A DNA stretch of 64,000 nucleotides, from contig NZ_JABBXH010000003.1 of NCBI RefSeq assembly GCF_012932965.1, positions 186,001 through 250,000 of the forward strand, given 5' to 3'. The translations under genes and the position numbers were made by a program. Source of the stretch: Thalassotalea algicola. Lineage in GTDB: Bacteria > Pseudomonadota > Gammaproteobacteria > Enterobacterales > Alteromonadaceae. The first letter of the stretch is position 1, and each line of letters opens with the position of its first letter. Shown here piece after piece: positions 8,999-19,188 of the stretch. The notes under the pieces were generated by a model. The model was not told the DNA's origin. It saw nothing but the letters and a program-made list of their open reading frames with translations, and searched no databases.

Positions 8999-9027
8999 TT
9001 GCGATCCTTATTTTGTTCGCGTAGAAT
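8999..9027 (+). promoter_or_regulatory. Promoter of rplU-rpmA
   Basis: TTGCGA (8999-9004) and TAGAAT (9022-9027) are 17 bases apart. The bases after the -10 element are GC-rich (TCGCGCCC), the discriminator type associated with ppGpp/DksA control of ribosomal promoters. Activity is inference. Confidence 0.7.
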
Positions 9028-9097
9028 TCGCGCCCTATATTTTTAAATTTAAGCACCAAAAGATGCTTTAAACAAGCAGGTGCAGTACGGAGTAGCT

Positions 9098-9409
9098 ATG
9101 TACGCGGTATTCCAAAGCGGTGGTAAACAGCACCGTGTAACTGAAGGTCAGACAGTTCGCTTAGAAAAGCTTGAGCTAGAAGTTGGCGCTTCAGTTGAAT
9201 TCGACAACGTTTTAATGATCGCTAACGGCGACGACATCAAAGTAGGCGCGCCTTTAGTTGAAGGTGGCAAGGTTACAGCTGAAGTTGTTTCTCAAGGTCG
9301 TGGCGATAAAGTTAAAATCGTTAAGTTCAAACGTCGTAAGCATTCACGCAAGCAGATGGGCCATCGCCAATGGTACACTGAAGTGAAAATTACTGGTATT
9401 AACGGCTAA
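9098..9409 (+). CDS. rplU: 50S ribosomal protein bL21
   Basis: 103 residues, the same length as E. coli L21, starting [14 protein letters not shown]. It binds 23S rRNA in the large subunit. The basic signature [16 protein letters not shown] lies near the C-terminus. The ATG at 9098 is preceded by a GGAG box at 9089-9092; an upstream in-frame codon at 9080 would add six residues absent from the family. rpmA follows after 18 bp, forming the usual rplU-rpmA operon. Confidence 0.97.
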   Translation: MYAVFQSGGKQHRVTEGQTVRLEKLELEVGASVEFDNVLMIANGDDIKVGAPLVEGGKVTAEVVSQGRGDKVKIVKFKRRKHSRKQMGHRQWYTEVKITGING

Positions 9410-9427
9410 TTTTAGGAGCATTTTAAA

Positions 9428-9685
9428 ATGGCACATAAGAAGGCAGCAGGTAGTACCAAAAACGGTCGCGATTCAGAAAGTAAACGCCTAGGTGTTAAAC
9501 GTTTCGGTGGCGAATCAGTTTTAGCTGGTAACATTATCGTTCGTCAACGTGGTACTAAATTCCACGCTGGTAACAACATGGGTATCGGTAAAGACCATAC
9601 TTTATTCGCTTTATCTGACGGCAAAGTTCAGTTTGAAGTTAAAGGTCCTAAAAACCGTAAGTTCGTAAGCATCGTAGCTGAATAA
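9428..9685 (+). CDS. rpmA: 50S ribosomal protein bL27
   Basis: 85 residues, matching the family length. The N-terminus [18 protein letters not shown] is the flexible tail that reaches towards the peptidyl transferase centre; there is no Staphylococcus-type cleavable extension. [20 protein letters not shown] is the conserved core. An AGGAG box sits before the ATG. A strong terminator follows, so obgE is expressed at least partly on its own. Confidence 0.97.
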   Translation: MAHKKAAGSTKNGRDSESKRLGVKRFGGESVLAGNIIVRQRGTKFHAGNNMGIGKDHTLFALSDGKVQFEVKGPKNRKFVSIVAE

Positions 9686-9709
9686 TTTACGCGTTAACCT
9701 ATCGAAAAG

Positions 9710-9739
9710 CCCTGCTACATGGTAGCGGGGTTTTTTTTT
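9710..9739 (+). terminator. rplU-rpmA terminator
   Basis: A 9-bp stem (CCCTGCTAC / GTAGCGGGG, one G-T pair) with an ATG loop is followed by nine T residues, 24 bp after the rpmA stop. Confidence 0.92.
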
Positions 9740-9832
9740 GCCTAGTAATGAAGGCCTGCAACTAAAGTAAAATTGGGTAAGTGAGTAAGATCGCTTATAA
9801 TTAAACCTTAATAGCAGCAAGTTAAGAAATAA

Positions 9833-11026
<1,194 letters not shown>

Positions 11027-11052
11027 TCAGACTTGCGTAGATTATTAAATGA

Positions 11053-11083
11053 AAAAGCCGCATTCAAATAAGCGGCTTTTTTG
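11053..11083. terminator. Bidirectional terminator between obgE and panC
   Basis: A 9-bp stem (AAAAGCCGC / GCGGCTTTT) is flanked by A residues on one side and T residues on the other, so it can end transcription of both convergent genes. Confidence 0.9.
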
Positions 11084-11117
11084 TGTCTGTGAGCACGTTG
11101 TTAAACGAAGAGTTTCA

Positions 11118-11966
11118 CTAAGCTAGTGATACTTGTAAATTGTCTATCAGTCGCGCTTTCCCGCAATGTGCGGCAGCAAGAATGACCAATTCTTTATCGT
11201 CTTCACTAGCAGGTTGTAAGGTACGGGCGTGCACTACATGAAGGTAATCAACTTTCATACCTGTTTCATTGATTTTGTTAATCGCTTGTTTTGTTAAGCC
11301 AATAAAATCATCGTCATCTTGTATTTGTCCTGCCAACCACTGCATGTTTTGATAAAGCGCTGGTGCAATCGCTTTTTCTTCATCGCTTAAATAGCCATTT
11401 CGAGAACTCATTGCAAGTCCTGAAGGCTCACGAGCCGTCGCTACAGGTACAATATCTATCGGCATATTTAAGTCTTCAACCATCGTCTGAATAACTTGAA
11501 CTTGTTGATAATCTTTCAATCCAAAACAGGCGATATCCGGTTGAACAATATTGAACAGTTTACAAACTACCGTCGCGACACCACGAAAATGTCCGGGTCT
11601 GCTTTCACCACAGTATCCTTCTGATACTTGTGGTACATCGACAACGCTTTGCTTGTCTAAGCCCTTTGGGTAAACAATTTCAGGGGTAGGCGTAAATAAT
11701 AAATCGCAGCCCTCGGTTGATAACTTATGCTGATCCGCTTCCATAGTGCGCGGGTAATTATCTAAATCTTCACCGGCACCAAATTGCATAGGGTTTACAA
11801 AAATACTGGCGACAACTTTATCAGCTCGTTGCTTGGCTTCTTTAACTAACGAAAGGTGACCTTGGTGCAAGTTACCCATAGTAGGAACAAACCCAATAGT
11901 AAGGCCTTGTTGATGCCATACTTTTATTTGCGCACGTAGCGTATGAATATCACTTACAATTTGCAT
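11118..11966 (-). CDS. panC: Pantothenate synthetase
   Basis: 282 residues. It condenses pantoate with beta-alanine using ATP, the last step of pantothenate synthesis. The adenylate-forming motif [16 protein letters not shown] near the N-terminus holds the HxGH nucleotide-binding pair. [11 protein letters not shown] is the family's KMSKS-like loop, and [19 protein letters not shown] is also diagnostic. It is the last gene of the dksA-panC transcription unit, 21 bp after panB. panD is not in the window. Confidence 0.97.
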   Translation of the reverse strand: MQIVSDIHTLRAQIKVWHQQGLTIGFVPTMGNLHQGHLSLVKEAKQRADKVVASIFVNPMQFGAGEDLDNYPRTMEADQHKLSTEGCDLLFTPTPEIVYPKGLDKQSVVDVPQVSEGYCGESRPGHFRGVATVVCKLFNIVQPDIACFGLKDYQQVQVIQTMVEDLNMPIDIVPVATAREPSGLAMSSRNGYLSDEEKAIAPALYQNMQWLAGQIQDDDDFIGLTKQAINKINETGMKVDYLHVVHARTLQPASEDDKELVILAAAHCGKARLIDNLQVSLA

Positions 11967-11987
11967 AATTCTATCTTGTCGGTTTGC

Positions 11988-12782
11988 TTAGCTAAAAATG
12001 TGGTCTTCACCAGGGAAGTTACCATTGGATACTTCTTCTATATATAGCTCTATGGCCTTTTTAATATCACCCGTATCTTTTAAGAAGTTACGAGAGAACT
12101 TAGGCATATAACTACAAGAAATGCCAAGGGCGTCGTGCATCACTAAGATTTGGCCATCAGTTTCACGACCTGCGCCAATACCGATAGTTGGAATGCTAAC
12201 CGCTTCAGATATTGCTTTACCTAGCCCTTCAGGAATGCATTCAAGCACTAATAACTGAATGCCTGCAGCTTCTAGTGCCTTGGCTTCTTCAACCATGGCA
12301 TCAGCTTGTGATTGCTCGCGTCCTTGTACTTTAAAACCGCCAAAGACATTAACCGATTGTGGCGTTAAACCTAAATGACCACAAACCGGAATGCCACGTT
12401 CCACTAGACCTTTAATGGTATCGACTAACCAGCTTCCACCTTCCATTTTGACAATAGAAGCACCCGCTTGCATTAATTTAGCAGCATTTTCGTACGTTTG
12501 TTCTTTCGTTGCATAGGTCATAAATGACATGTCACTAATAATTAGTGTATTTTCTACACCGGCCTTAACACAGCGTGTATGGTAGGCCATATCATCTATT
12601 GAAACTGGCAAGGTATCGTCTTGCCCTTGCAGTACCATACCCAGTGAATCACCGATTAAAATAGCGTGAATACCTGCTTGGTCGAATAATTTTGCAAAAC
12701 TTGCATCGTAGGCAGTAATGGTCGAAATTTTTTCACCATTCTGTTTCATTTTTAATAGTTTTGATGTGGTTATTTTTGCCAT
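11988..12782 (-). CDS. panB: 3-methyl-2-oxobutanoate hydroxymethyltransferase
   Basis: 264 residues as in E. coli. It transfers a hydroxymethyl group from methylene-tetrahydrofolate to ketoisovalerate to form ketopantoate. Conserved features include [28 protein letters not shown] (metal-binding Asp) and [20 protein letters not shown]. The ATG at 12782 is preceded by GGA seven bases upstream. A TTG four codons earlier would give a longer form that the family does not support. It sits between folK and panC, which is functionally sensible because PanB uses a folate cofactor and FolK makes its precursor. Confidence 0.97.
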   Translation of the reverse strand: MAKITTSKLLKMKQNGEKISTITAYDASFAKLFDQAGIHAILIGDSLGMVLQGQDDTLPVSIDDMAYHTRCVKAGVENTLIISDMSFMTYATKEQTYENAAKLMQAGASIVKMEGGSWLVDTIKGLVERGIPVCGHLGLTPQSVNVFGGFKVQGREQSQADAMVEEAKALEAAGIQLLVLECIPEGLGKAISEAVSIPTIGIGAGRETDGQILVMHDALGISCSYMPKFSRNFLKDTGDIKKAIELYIEEVSNGNFPGEDHIFS

Positions 12783-12803
12783 AGTAGATTCCAAATTGGA
12801 TAA

Positions 12804-13319
12804 TTACTTACAACTGTTGCGTAATGCGTAGTGCAAGTTACCATAAATTTTTAAACCGTTGTCGTCAATTTGCTGGCTTAATGTTGTTATTTTTGTGCCA
12901 TCAGGCAGTGTAAGCTCTTGGGCAATTTCAAGAAGCGGCAGTATGACAAACTCACGTTCTCTCATGCCGTAATGAGGCACTGTCAGCCGATCACAGTTAA
13001 TTTCTTGATTGCCAAATAGGATAATGTCTAAATCGAGAATGCGTGGACCCCAGCGATTATCTTTTCGAATGCGACCGGCGTTATTTTCAATGTGTTGAAG
13101 TTCGTCTAGCAAAGCCAATGGTGCCAATTCCGTCGATAGCTCAAGCACGGCATTCATGTAATCTGGCTGATCAGCAGGTCCCATCGGTCGGCTAAAATAT
13201 AATGAAGAAAGCGCGGTAATGGTTGAACACTTAATCTGGCCAATCGCGTCTACCGCTAATTGAATTTGTTTTGCCGGATCAGATAAGTTACTACCCAGAC
13301 CAATATATACGGTGTTCAT
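12804..13319 (-). CDS. folK: 2-amino-4-hydroxy-6-hydroxymethyldihydropteridine pyrophosphokinase
   Basis: 171 residues. It transfers pyrophosphate from ATP to the pterin in folate synthesis. The HPPK signature RWGPRILDLDIILFG holds the two metal-binding aspartates, and YIGLGSNLSDP and PHYGMREREFVILPL are conserved. The gene begins one base before the pcnB stop region, so the two are translationally close. Confidence 0.96.
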   Translation of the reverse strand: MNTVYIGLGSNLSDPAKQIQLAVDAIGQIKCSTITALSSLYFSRPMGPADQPDYMNAVLELSTELAPLALLDELQHIENNAGRIRKDNRWGPRILDLDIILFGNQEINCDRLTVPHYGMREREFVILPLLEIAQELTLPDGTKITTLSQQIDDNGLKIYGNLHYALRNSCK

Positions 13320-13320
13320 A

Positions 13321-14727
13321 CTAGTCAGTTTTAGCCGCTTTAGTACGTGGCTTTCGACGCTTCCTAATTGTTCGACGTGAATTTCTGCCGACTGGCAATG
13401 ATTTAATCATCATCTGTTGAACGTCAGGAGTAGCTGATTGAAAATCGGTCCACCATTTAGCCAACAGTGCAATGTCCCCGCCTTCGATTTCACCACGAAT
13501 TAATAAGAAATCGTAACCCGCTCTAAACTTGGGGTGCTCAAGTGTTTTATAAGCGCGCTTACCTTCTCTTTTGGATAGCTTGTCTTGTAGAATCCATATA
13601 TCTTTCATTGGTGATTGAAAGCGTTTAGGTATAGCGATACTACGCTGTTGTTCAGACATAACTTCATGTAACGCAGAGAAAAAAGCATCTTGTGGCGTTA
13701 GCTGTGTTGTTTGCTTTAATTGGCTCACTTGGCGCGATAACGGGTACCATAATAACGCGGCTAGTAAAAATGCAGGAGTAACACGCTGATCGTTGTTAAT
13801 ACGCGCATCGGTATTACTTAATGCTAGATGGATAAACGATTTCAGCGTTTCGTTATCTTCTTCAGATAATGCCTGATCAACTATTGGGAATAAATACTTG
13901 AATAAACCATATTCTCTAAGCATTTCAAAGTTGGCTTGCGCTTTACCAGAAATGAAAAGCTTTAAGAACTCTTCAAACATGCGAGCAGCAGGGATATGGT
14001 CCAATAATGATGCCAGTTGCTTAATTGGCTTTTCAGTTTCTGCGCTTATTTGCATGTCTAATTTAGTTGCAAATCTCACCGCTCGCAGCATACGAACCGG
14101 GTCTTCTCGATAGCGAGTTTCAGGATCGCCAATTAATCGAATTTTACGTTGTTTGATATCTTCAACGCCATTGGCAAAGTCGTAGATTTTAAAATCGCCG
14201 ACATTGTAGTAAAGCGCATTAATGGTAAAGTCTCGACGTTCTGCATCTTCGTCAATAGAGCCATATATATTGTCACGAAGCAGCATGCCGTGATCGCTCT
14301 GTTTGGATGTTTTAGTGCAGTTTTTATCTTGCTTAGAGGCGCTGTCGTGATGGCCTCTGAAGGTTGCAACCTCTATAATATCGCGACCAAAGACAATATG
14401 TGCCAAGCGAAAGCGTCGGCCAATAAGGCGACAATTTCTGAATAACTTTTTAATTTGCTCAGGTGTTGCATTGGTTGCGATATCAAAATCTTTAGGTTCT
14501 ATACCTAACAACATGTCTCTAACACCGCCACCAACAAGGTAGGCGTCATATCCTGATTTTTGTAATCGGTAGAGTACTTTAAGTGCATTGTCACTAATGT
14601 ATTTACGCGACACACTGTGTTGGTCACGTGAGATAACGATAGGAAAGTCTACTGATTGTTCAGTGTCTTTATTTAGCAACTTTTTACACAAATTAATCAC
14701 GCGTTTGATAATTAAAAACCTCGGCAT
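13321..14727 (-). CDS. pcnB: Poly(A) polymerase I
   Basis: 468 residues. It adds poly(A) tails to RNA 3' ends and so promotes decay. The nucleotidyltransferase motifs are present: LVGGGVRDMLLG followed by DFDIATNATP with the catalytic aspartates, and RRDFTINALYYN. The C-terminus is strongly basic (RRTIRKRRKPRTK), as in E. coli PcnB, which separates it from CCA-adding enzymes. The first ATG (14727) lacks a clear ribosome-binding site. Weak initiation would fit the family, since E. coli pcnB uses an AUU start to limit expression. The true start could lie further in. Confidence 0.94.
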   Translation of the reverse strand: MPRFLIIKRVINLCKKLLNKDTEQSVDFPIVISRDQHSVSRKYISDNALKVLYRLQKSGYDAYLVGGGVRDMLLGIEPKDFDIATNATPEQIKKLFRNCRLIGRRFRLAHIVFGRDIIEVATFRGHHDSASKQDKNCTKTSKQSDHGMLLRDNIYGSIDEDAERRDFTINALYYNVGDFKIYDFANGVEDIKQRKIRLIGDPETRYREDPVRMLRAVRFATKLDMQISAETEKPIKQLASLLDHIPAARMFEEFLKLFISGKAQANFEMLREYGLFKYLFPIVDQALSEEDNETLKSFIHLALSNTDARINNDQRVTPAFLLAALLWYPLSRQVSQLKQTTQLTPQDAFFSALHEVMSEQQRSIAIPKRFQSPMKDIWILQDKLSKREGKRAYKTLEHPKFRAGYDFLLIRGEIEGGDIALLAKWWTDFQSATPDVQQMMIKSLPVGRNSRRTIRKRRKPRTKAAKTD

Positions 14728-14818
14728 ATGGTGAGCGCGTATAAACGGCGCAATTTTAACCTAGAGCTTGCTAAAAGAGAATGAAAAACCATGGTTATTT
14801 AGAATAAAAATTCTAATA

Positions 14819-15724
14819 TTAGCCAATTGTCAGCGGAATTTGCGCGACTCTAGGGACATTATTTAGCTGCCAGTGTTTAACCGCCCATTGAATTACTTGC
14901 TCAGTAGGTTCATTTGCTAATGCAGCAGGCGGGTTTTGGCCTAAGAAAGTCAAGGCCGCGATTAGGCTAGCTTGTGGTGCTTTTTTGTCTATTGCTGGCG
15001 CCTTGTTTTGTTTGCTTAGCTTGTATCCGTCATGGGTTACTACTAACGGGACATGAGCATATTGAGGCGGCGTTATATTAAAAGTTTGGTAAAGCGTAAG
15101 TTGTCTTGCTGTTGGCTCTAACAAATCGCAACCACGTACAATATGCGTAATGCCTTGTACGATATCGTCTACCACAACCGCTAATTGATATGCATATAAA
15201 CCGTCTTTGCGCTTAATAATAAAGTCTTCACCCGCTAATTTTTCATCGCAAGTGACTATTCCTTGAATCGCATCACGATAATTGGCGACAGGGAATTGAT
15301 TGATGAGCCGTGTTCCTGCATTAGTAGAGGGCAAATTCAAATGCTGACAATGGCGATTGTAAATTCCGCCACTGGCTTTGATCGTTGCACGGGTACATTG
15401 GCAGAAGTAAGTTAATTTATTTGATTCAAGGTAAGCGAGTACTTGCTCATATAATTCGCTTTGCTGGCTTTGATATAAAACTTGCTCGTCCCAATACAGC
15501 CCATAGGCTTCTAGTGTGTGTAGTATTTCACTTGCAGCGCCTATTTGTTCGCGAGGTGGATCGATATCTTCAATACGGACTAACCAATAACCGTTATTGG
15601 CCTTGGCATCTAAAAAGCTAGCGAGCGCGGCGACTAATGAGCCGAAATGTAATAAACCAGAAGGAGAGGGAGCAAAGCGGCCACGATATTGAGAATTGGG
15701 CCGCTCTTTAAGCGGAAACGCCAT
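14819..15724 (-). CDS. gluQ: Glutamyl-Q tRNA(Asp) synthetase
   Basis: 301 residues. A truncated paralogue of glutamyl-tRNA synthetase that attaches glutamate to queuosine in the anticodon of tRNA(Asp). The class I motif appears as RFAPSPSGLLHFGSL, and the second motif as KLSKQNK. A zinc site is formed by CQC near residue 110 and YNRHC about 18 residues later. No anticodon-binding domain follows, consistent with this family. It lies 17 bp after dksA in the usual dksA-gluQ order. Confidence 0.96.
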   Translation of the reverse strand: MAFPLKERPNSQYRGRFAPSPSGLLHFGSLVAALASFLDAKANNGYWLVRIEDIDPPREQIGAASEILHTLEAYGLYWDEQVLYQSQQSELYEQVLAYLESNKLTYFCQCTRATIKASGGIYNRHCQHLNLPSTNAGTRLINQFPVANYRDAIQGIVTCDEKLAGEDFIIKRKDGLYAYQLAVVVDDIVQGITHIVRGCDLLEPTARQLTLYQTFNITPPQYAHVPLVVTHDGYKLSKQNKAPAIDKKAPQASLIAALTFLGQNPPAALANEPTEQVIQWAVKHWQLNNVPRVAQIPLTIG

Positions 15725-15741
15725 TGAATGAGTAGGCTAGA

Positions 15742-16185
15742 TTAGCCTGCCATTTGACGTTCTTTGATTTCTGCAAGTGTTTTACATTCAATACATAAAT
15801 CAGCTGTTGGACGTGCTTCTAAACGGCGAATGCCAATTTCGATGCCACATGCGTTACAGAAACCGAAATCATCTTCTTCAATCAATTGAAGTGTTTTTTC
15901 AATTTTCTTGATTAGCTTACGCTCACGATCTCGTGTACGTAATTCTAAGCTGAATTCTTCTTCTTGTGCTGCTCTATCCACTGGGTCAGGGAAGTTAGCT
16001 GCTTCGTCTTGCATATGCGTTACGGTACGGTCTACTTCTTCACGAAGTTGATTACGCCAAGCTTCTAATATTTTTTTAAAATGCTCAAGCTGCTCAGCGT
16101 TCATGTATTCTTCACCAGGCTTTTCTTGGTAAGGTGCTACACCCGCTAAAGCTAAAATACCTAATGCTTTTTGTTTGTCTGGCAT
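15742..16185 (-). CDS. dksA: RNA polymerase-binding transcription factor DksA
   Basis: 147 residues. It enters the RNA polymerase secondary channel and works with ppGpp in the stringent response. The coiled-coil tip contains DPVDRA with the two functionally important aspartates. The zinc finger has cysteines in CNAC and CIEC, so this is the canonical zinc form, not the Cys-less paralogue. The start at 16185 has AGGAG seven bases upstream; an in-frame codon at 16245 would add 20 residues not seen in the family. It is the first gene of the operon to panC. Confidence 0.97.
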   Translation of the reverse strand: MPDKQKALGILALAGVAPYQEKPGEEYMNAEQLEHFKKILEAWRNQLREEVDRTVTHMQDEAANFPDPVDRAAQEEEFSLELRTRDRERKLIKKIEKTLQLIEEDDFGFCNACGIEIGIRRLEARPTADLCIECKTLAEIKERQMAG

Positions 16186-16657
16186 GCTGAATCTCCTAAT
16201 GCTACTAGTCCAGTATGGGGAGCCTTGGCTCACTTCTTTGACCACCTGGTTTCAATTGCCAATTTTAGGCCCTTTGGCCTTGTCATAACCGTTTACTAAG
16301 AAGGCTATATTGCGTCGCTGGAAATGATTTTCAAGTAAAAGTGTCGAAAAAATAAGGTAATGCAACAAATTCAATCGGTTAGCTTTAAAAATAAATACCT
16401 TGAACTTGCACCATTTCTCGGCAAGCAAGAATTTTTAGCAAGATTCACTAGGGTTAGTCAATCTTTATTGAATAAATAATTTTTAAATTTGTGAAAGAGA
16501 GCGAATTTTGTAATGAAATGAGAGTAAATTTTTCAATCAATGTCAAAATTCTTAGCTTCTGTAAATAGTCGTTTCAAGTATCGGTAATTGCAATAAGTGC
16601 TTACATTCTGTCATGACTTGTGTGTGAAATTTTGTTTGTAATAGCCCGCAAATTTTT
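16186..16657. other. Non-coding region between dksA and a divergent gene
   Basis: An AT-rich stretch between two divergent genes. It must carry the dksA promoter on the minus strand and that of the 16658 gene on the plus strand. I see no conserved RNA, repeat or gene remnant and cannot assign the promoter boxes with confidence. Confidence 0.6.
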
Positions 16658-17740
16658 ATGCAACTATTATGGAAAATGAATATAAATCAAGGAACAAGCG
16701 TTACAGAGCACACGCTATTAACACAAGCAAACTTCTTTCTTCATCAATTTGATGCGGTAAATGATCGCGTGACGTTTATTAACTCAACACAAGAAAAACT
16801 GAATCACATCTCGTTTTTAGACGGACGAGATAATTTCTCTGTCGATAATACTCATTATGTTCACCAAGCTTCTCAATTACTAGCCAATGAATCACTAACA
16901 GTAAAGACTCCGGTAACACGCTATATTTACCATGTTGGTTTTTGCGGCTCTACCTTATTGGCAAAAACGCTGGGCCATATTTTATCTAAAGTGCAGTGTT
17001 TAAAAGAGCCACAAGTCTTAATTGATTTGGCAAATTTAAAGGCGCAAAATCATTTGCACTATCGAGATCGGAGCAAGTGGCAACAAGGCCTTAATGTTGT
17101 TATTAACCAATTAGGAAAAACGTTTACTAAGGATCAGCACGCAATGATAAAGCCTTCTAATTGGGTTAATTCATTACTGCCTGATTTGGTTACACAAGTA
17201 CCTGAGCAAAAAGCTGTTTTTCTGACCATCGATTTAGCGCAATATTTACTGGCTATATTTCGAGGCGGCAAAGCGCGAATAAACTTTATTTATCACTTAC
17301 GTGAGCATTTATTAGCAGTGATGCCGGAATATAAAACACTCATTAATCAAATAGATAACAGTGGCGAGGATATTTATATTAAGGTCGCTAAATCTGCTGC
17401 TGTTGTGTATATGATGCAGCATAGTCAATTTAGTCGTGCGCAAGCGAGTTTACCGTCATGTCAGTGGACAGAAATTTATTATCAACAACTAATTGAACAG
17501 CCTTTTGATACGTTAAAGCAAGCGGGCGATACGCTGTCTTTACCACTCACCGACAAAGAGTTGCTTAGCGCTATCAGTGAATTATTTGGTCAACATGCGA
17601 AACAAGATAAGCAACGCTATACCTATGAGAGTCAGCAAGAAGTGGATAAGCAAGTACTGCAAGCCTACTCGCCGGCTATTAACTCGGCATTAGATTGGTA
17701 TGCTTTACATGTTGACGAACAAGGTCGCCAAATCGCATAA
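16658..17740 (+). CDS. Sulfotransferase-like P-loop protein of unknown role
   Basis: 360 residues without a signal peptide or membrane helix. The only strong motif is YHVGFCGSTLLAKTLGHI near residues 91-108, which resembles the PAPS-binding 5'-phosphosulfate loop of sulfotransferases (GSTLL) at the end of a beta strand. A possible second conserved segment is MIKPSNWVNSLLPDL. The acceptor is unknown and the resemblance is by motif only. The gene is reversed between sfsA and dksA, which are adjacent in E. coli, and its stop is two bases from the sfsA stop. ATG at 16658 is assumed; ATG at 16676 is an alternative. Neither has a good Shine-Dalgarno. Confidence 0.6.
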   Translation: MQLLWKMNINQGTSVTEHTLLTQANFFLHQFDAVNDRVTFINSTQEKLNHISFLDGRDNFSVDNTHYVHQASQLLANESLTVKTPVTRYIYHVGFCGSTLLAKTLGHILSKVQCLKEPQVLIDLANLKAQNHLHYRDRSKWQQGLNVVINQLGKTFTKDQHAMIKPSNWVNSLLPDLVTQVPEQKAVFLTIDLAQYLLAIFRGGKARINFIYHLREHLLAVMPEYKTLINQIDNSGEDIYIKVAKSAAVVYMMQHSQFSRAQASLPSCQWTEIYYQQLIEQPFDTLKQAGDTLSLPLTDKELLSAISELFGQHAKQDKQRYTYESQQEVDKQVLQAYSPAINSALDWYALHVDEQGRQIA

Positions 17741-17742
17741 CC

Positions 17743-18441
17743 TTAAAAGATAAGTTGTTGGTTTATTACTATGGCGTTAGCTGAAATTTTCGCTTTATAA
17801 ACTAACACTTCAACACCTTGAGCTATGGCTTGTTCTAACAGTTCAGCATATTTTGCATCGATATGTTTTGCAGCAGAAAAGTTATCAATACCCGTGTGTA
17901 ACACGGCAAATACCAGTACGGCGCGCTCCCCTGATTGCGCAATGGTCATTAACTCTCTTAAATGCTTTTGCCCTCGAGTGGTTACCGCATCAGGAAAATA
18001 ACCATTACCATTTTGCAGTAACGTGACACTTTTTACTTCAACATAAGCATTTTCTTGCTCACCGTCTGATAGAAAAATATCGATTTTGCTGTTTTCTTCA
18101 CCGTATTTTACTTCGCGCTTTAAGCTTTTATACCCTTGTAGCTGCGTAATAGTGCCGTCAATAATTGCTTGTTCAACCAAGTTATTTGCTTGTGCAGTAT
18201 TCACGCAAATAAAGTGATTACCTTGTTTAGTTTGCGTTAATTCCCAGCTAAATGGGTACTTACGCTTAGGGTTATTAGACGTGCTATACCAAACAATGTC
18301 ACCCGGTTCTGCGCAACCCGTCATAGCGCCTGTATTTGCTACGTGAATGGTCGTTTCTGTTCCATCTTCCAATACAACATCGGCAAGGAAGCGTTTATAG
18401 CGTTTGATGAGGGTGGCTTTGTGTACTGAAATCATTGGCAT
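17743..18441 (-). CDS. sfsA: Sugar fermentation stimulation protein SfsA
   Basis: 232 residues, family length. The conserved opening [19 protein letters not shown] and VEVKSVTLL with the nuclease-like D/E-x-K arrangement ([16 protein letters not shown] follows) identify it. E. coli SfsA was described as a DNA-binding regulator of maltose genes, but the fold suggests a nuclease relative, so its function is unsettled. In E. coli it sits between thpR and dksA; here a reversed gene separates it from dksA and about 12 kb from thpR. Confidence 0.94.
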   Translation of the reverse strand: MPMISVHKATLIKRYKRFLADVVLEDGTETTIHVANTGAMTGCAEPGDIVWYSTSNNPKRKYPFSWELTQTKQGNHFICVNTAQANNLVEQAIIDGTITQLQGYKSLKREVKYGEENSKIDIFLSDGEQENAYVEVKSVTLLQNGNGYFPDAVTTRGQKHLRELMTIAQSGERAVLVFAVLHTGIDNFSAAKHIDAKYAELLEQAIAQGVEVLVYKAKISANAIVINQQLIF

Positions 18442-18536
18442 TTATTTGAATTGGCCTGTGCATATGAATAAATGAAAAAGAAATATACGTGATACTTAAT
18501 GGTTTTGTAAGGTTTGTAATGTGCCAAAAACAGACC

Positions 18537-18755
18537 TTAAGATTTATTGCAACAACCGCTTCCTTCTTGAATAGGTGGGCATTTAACTGTCCCGTAAGAG
18601 CAATAAACGCAACAATCACCTTTTAACGGCTTAAGTAGTGTTTTGCATCCCTCACATTCGTAATACCACTGGCAAGCGTTTGTTGGCATGGTCTCGATCT
18701 TACTATATCCACATTCAGGACAAGCAATCTTTGATTCTAATTCTACGCCATGCAT
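18537..18755 (-). CDS. GDCCVxC-type zinc-ribbon protein of the mercury cassette
   Basis: 72 residues with twelve cysteines. Two CxxC pairs (C12-C15 and C34-C37) look like a zinc ribbon. They are followed by the signature GDCCVYCSYGTVKCPPIQ, which defines the GDCCVxC family often found beside mercury-resistance genes. In some relatives a cysteine is selenocysteine; here all are encoded as Cys with no in-frame TGA. The start overlaps the merC end by 13 bp and has AAGGAG five bases upstream, so it is co-translated with merC. A role in Hg(II) or thiol handling is inferred from context only. Confidence 0.85.
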   Translation of the reverse strand: MHGVELESKIACPECGYSKIETMPTNACQWYYECEGCKTLLKPLKGDCCVYCSYGTVKCPPIQEGSGCCNKS

Positions 18756-19132
18756 ACAGGCTCCTTAACTGGCTTAACGATATCCAAAACTGACATAAAT
18801 ACCATCCATGTGATCCCAAAGTAAAATAAGTAAGTGCTCCAGTCGTATTGCCACAAAGGATAAAGTGTCAACAATATTGCAACTGGGCCAAGTACACTTA
18901 ATATTCCTCTTACCAAATGCTTATGTTGATACCAGTTATAGAGATTTACCAATAAGGCGAGTGCTGCAAACAGCGGCAATAACGTATTAACCGCTATTCC
19001 TTCAAAATGAGACAAGAAACCAAGCCCTAGAGCTGATGCTAGTGAACCGAGTGCTGGAAAACATGTTGTGCAACTAAGTGCGGCTAGCCAAACGCCACCA
19101 GAGCCTACTTTATCAAGAATTTTATTAATCAT
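18743..19132 (-). CDS. merC: MerC-family mercury transport protein
   Basis: 129 residues with four predicted membrane helices. The first carries the metal-binding pair SCTTCFPALG (C21 and C24), characteristic of MerC, which brings Hg(II) into the cytoplasm. Residues after the fourth helix end in a short tail with another Cys. It follows a MerR-type promoter and is the first gene after it. No merT, merP or merA is present in the window, so reduction of imported mercury, if any, must be encoded elsewhere. Confidence 0.88.
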   Translation of the reverse strand: MINKILDKVGSGGVWLAALSCTTCFPALGSLASALGLGFLSHFEGIAVNTLLPLFAALALLVNLYNWYQHKHLVRGILSVLGPVAILLTLYPLWQYDWSTYLFYFGITWMVFMSVLDIVKPVKEPVCMA

Positions 19133-19154
19133 AATTACCTCTAATTTTGAGGTA

Positions 19155-19185
19155 GTTTAAACTCCGTATATAGGTACGGAGTCAA
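19155..19185 (-). promoter_or_regulatory. MerR-type operator-promoter for merC
   Basis: On the minus strand, TTGACT (19185-19180) and TTAAAC (19160-19155) are 19 bases apart, the over-long spacer that MerR regulators correct by DNA distortion. The spacer region contains the dyad CTCCGTA / TACGGAG (19162-19168 and 19175-19181), matching Tn501/Tn21 mer operators. It lies three bases after the merR stop codon. Confidence 0.9.
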
Positions 19186-19188
19186 TGG

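Noticed and set aside
18395-18619. Minus-strand frame of 74 residues between sfsA and the GDCCVxC gene
   Set aside because: It overlaps both real genes in another frame and shows no domain or signal.
18681-18755. Selenocysteine in the GDCCVxC protein
   Set aside because: All cysteine codons are ordinary TGT/TGC and no in-frame TGA or SECIS-like hairpin was seen.
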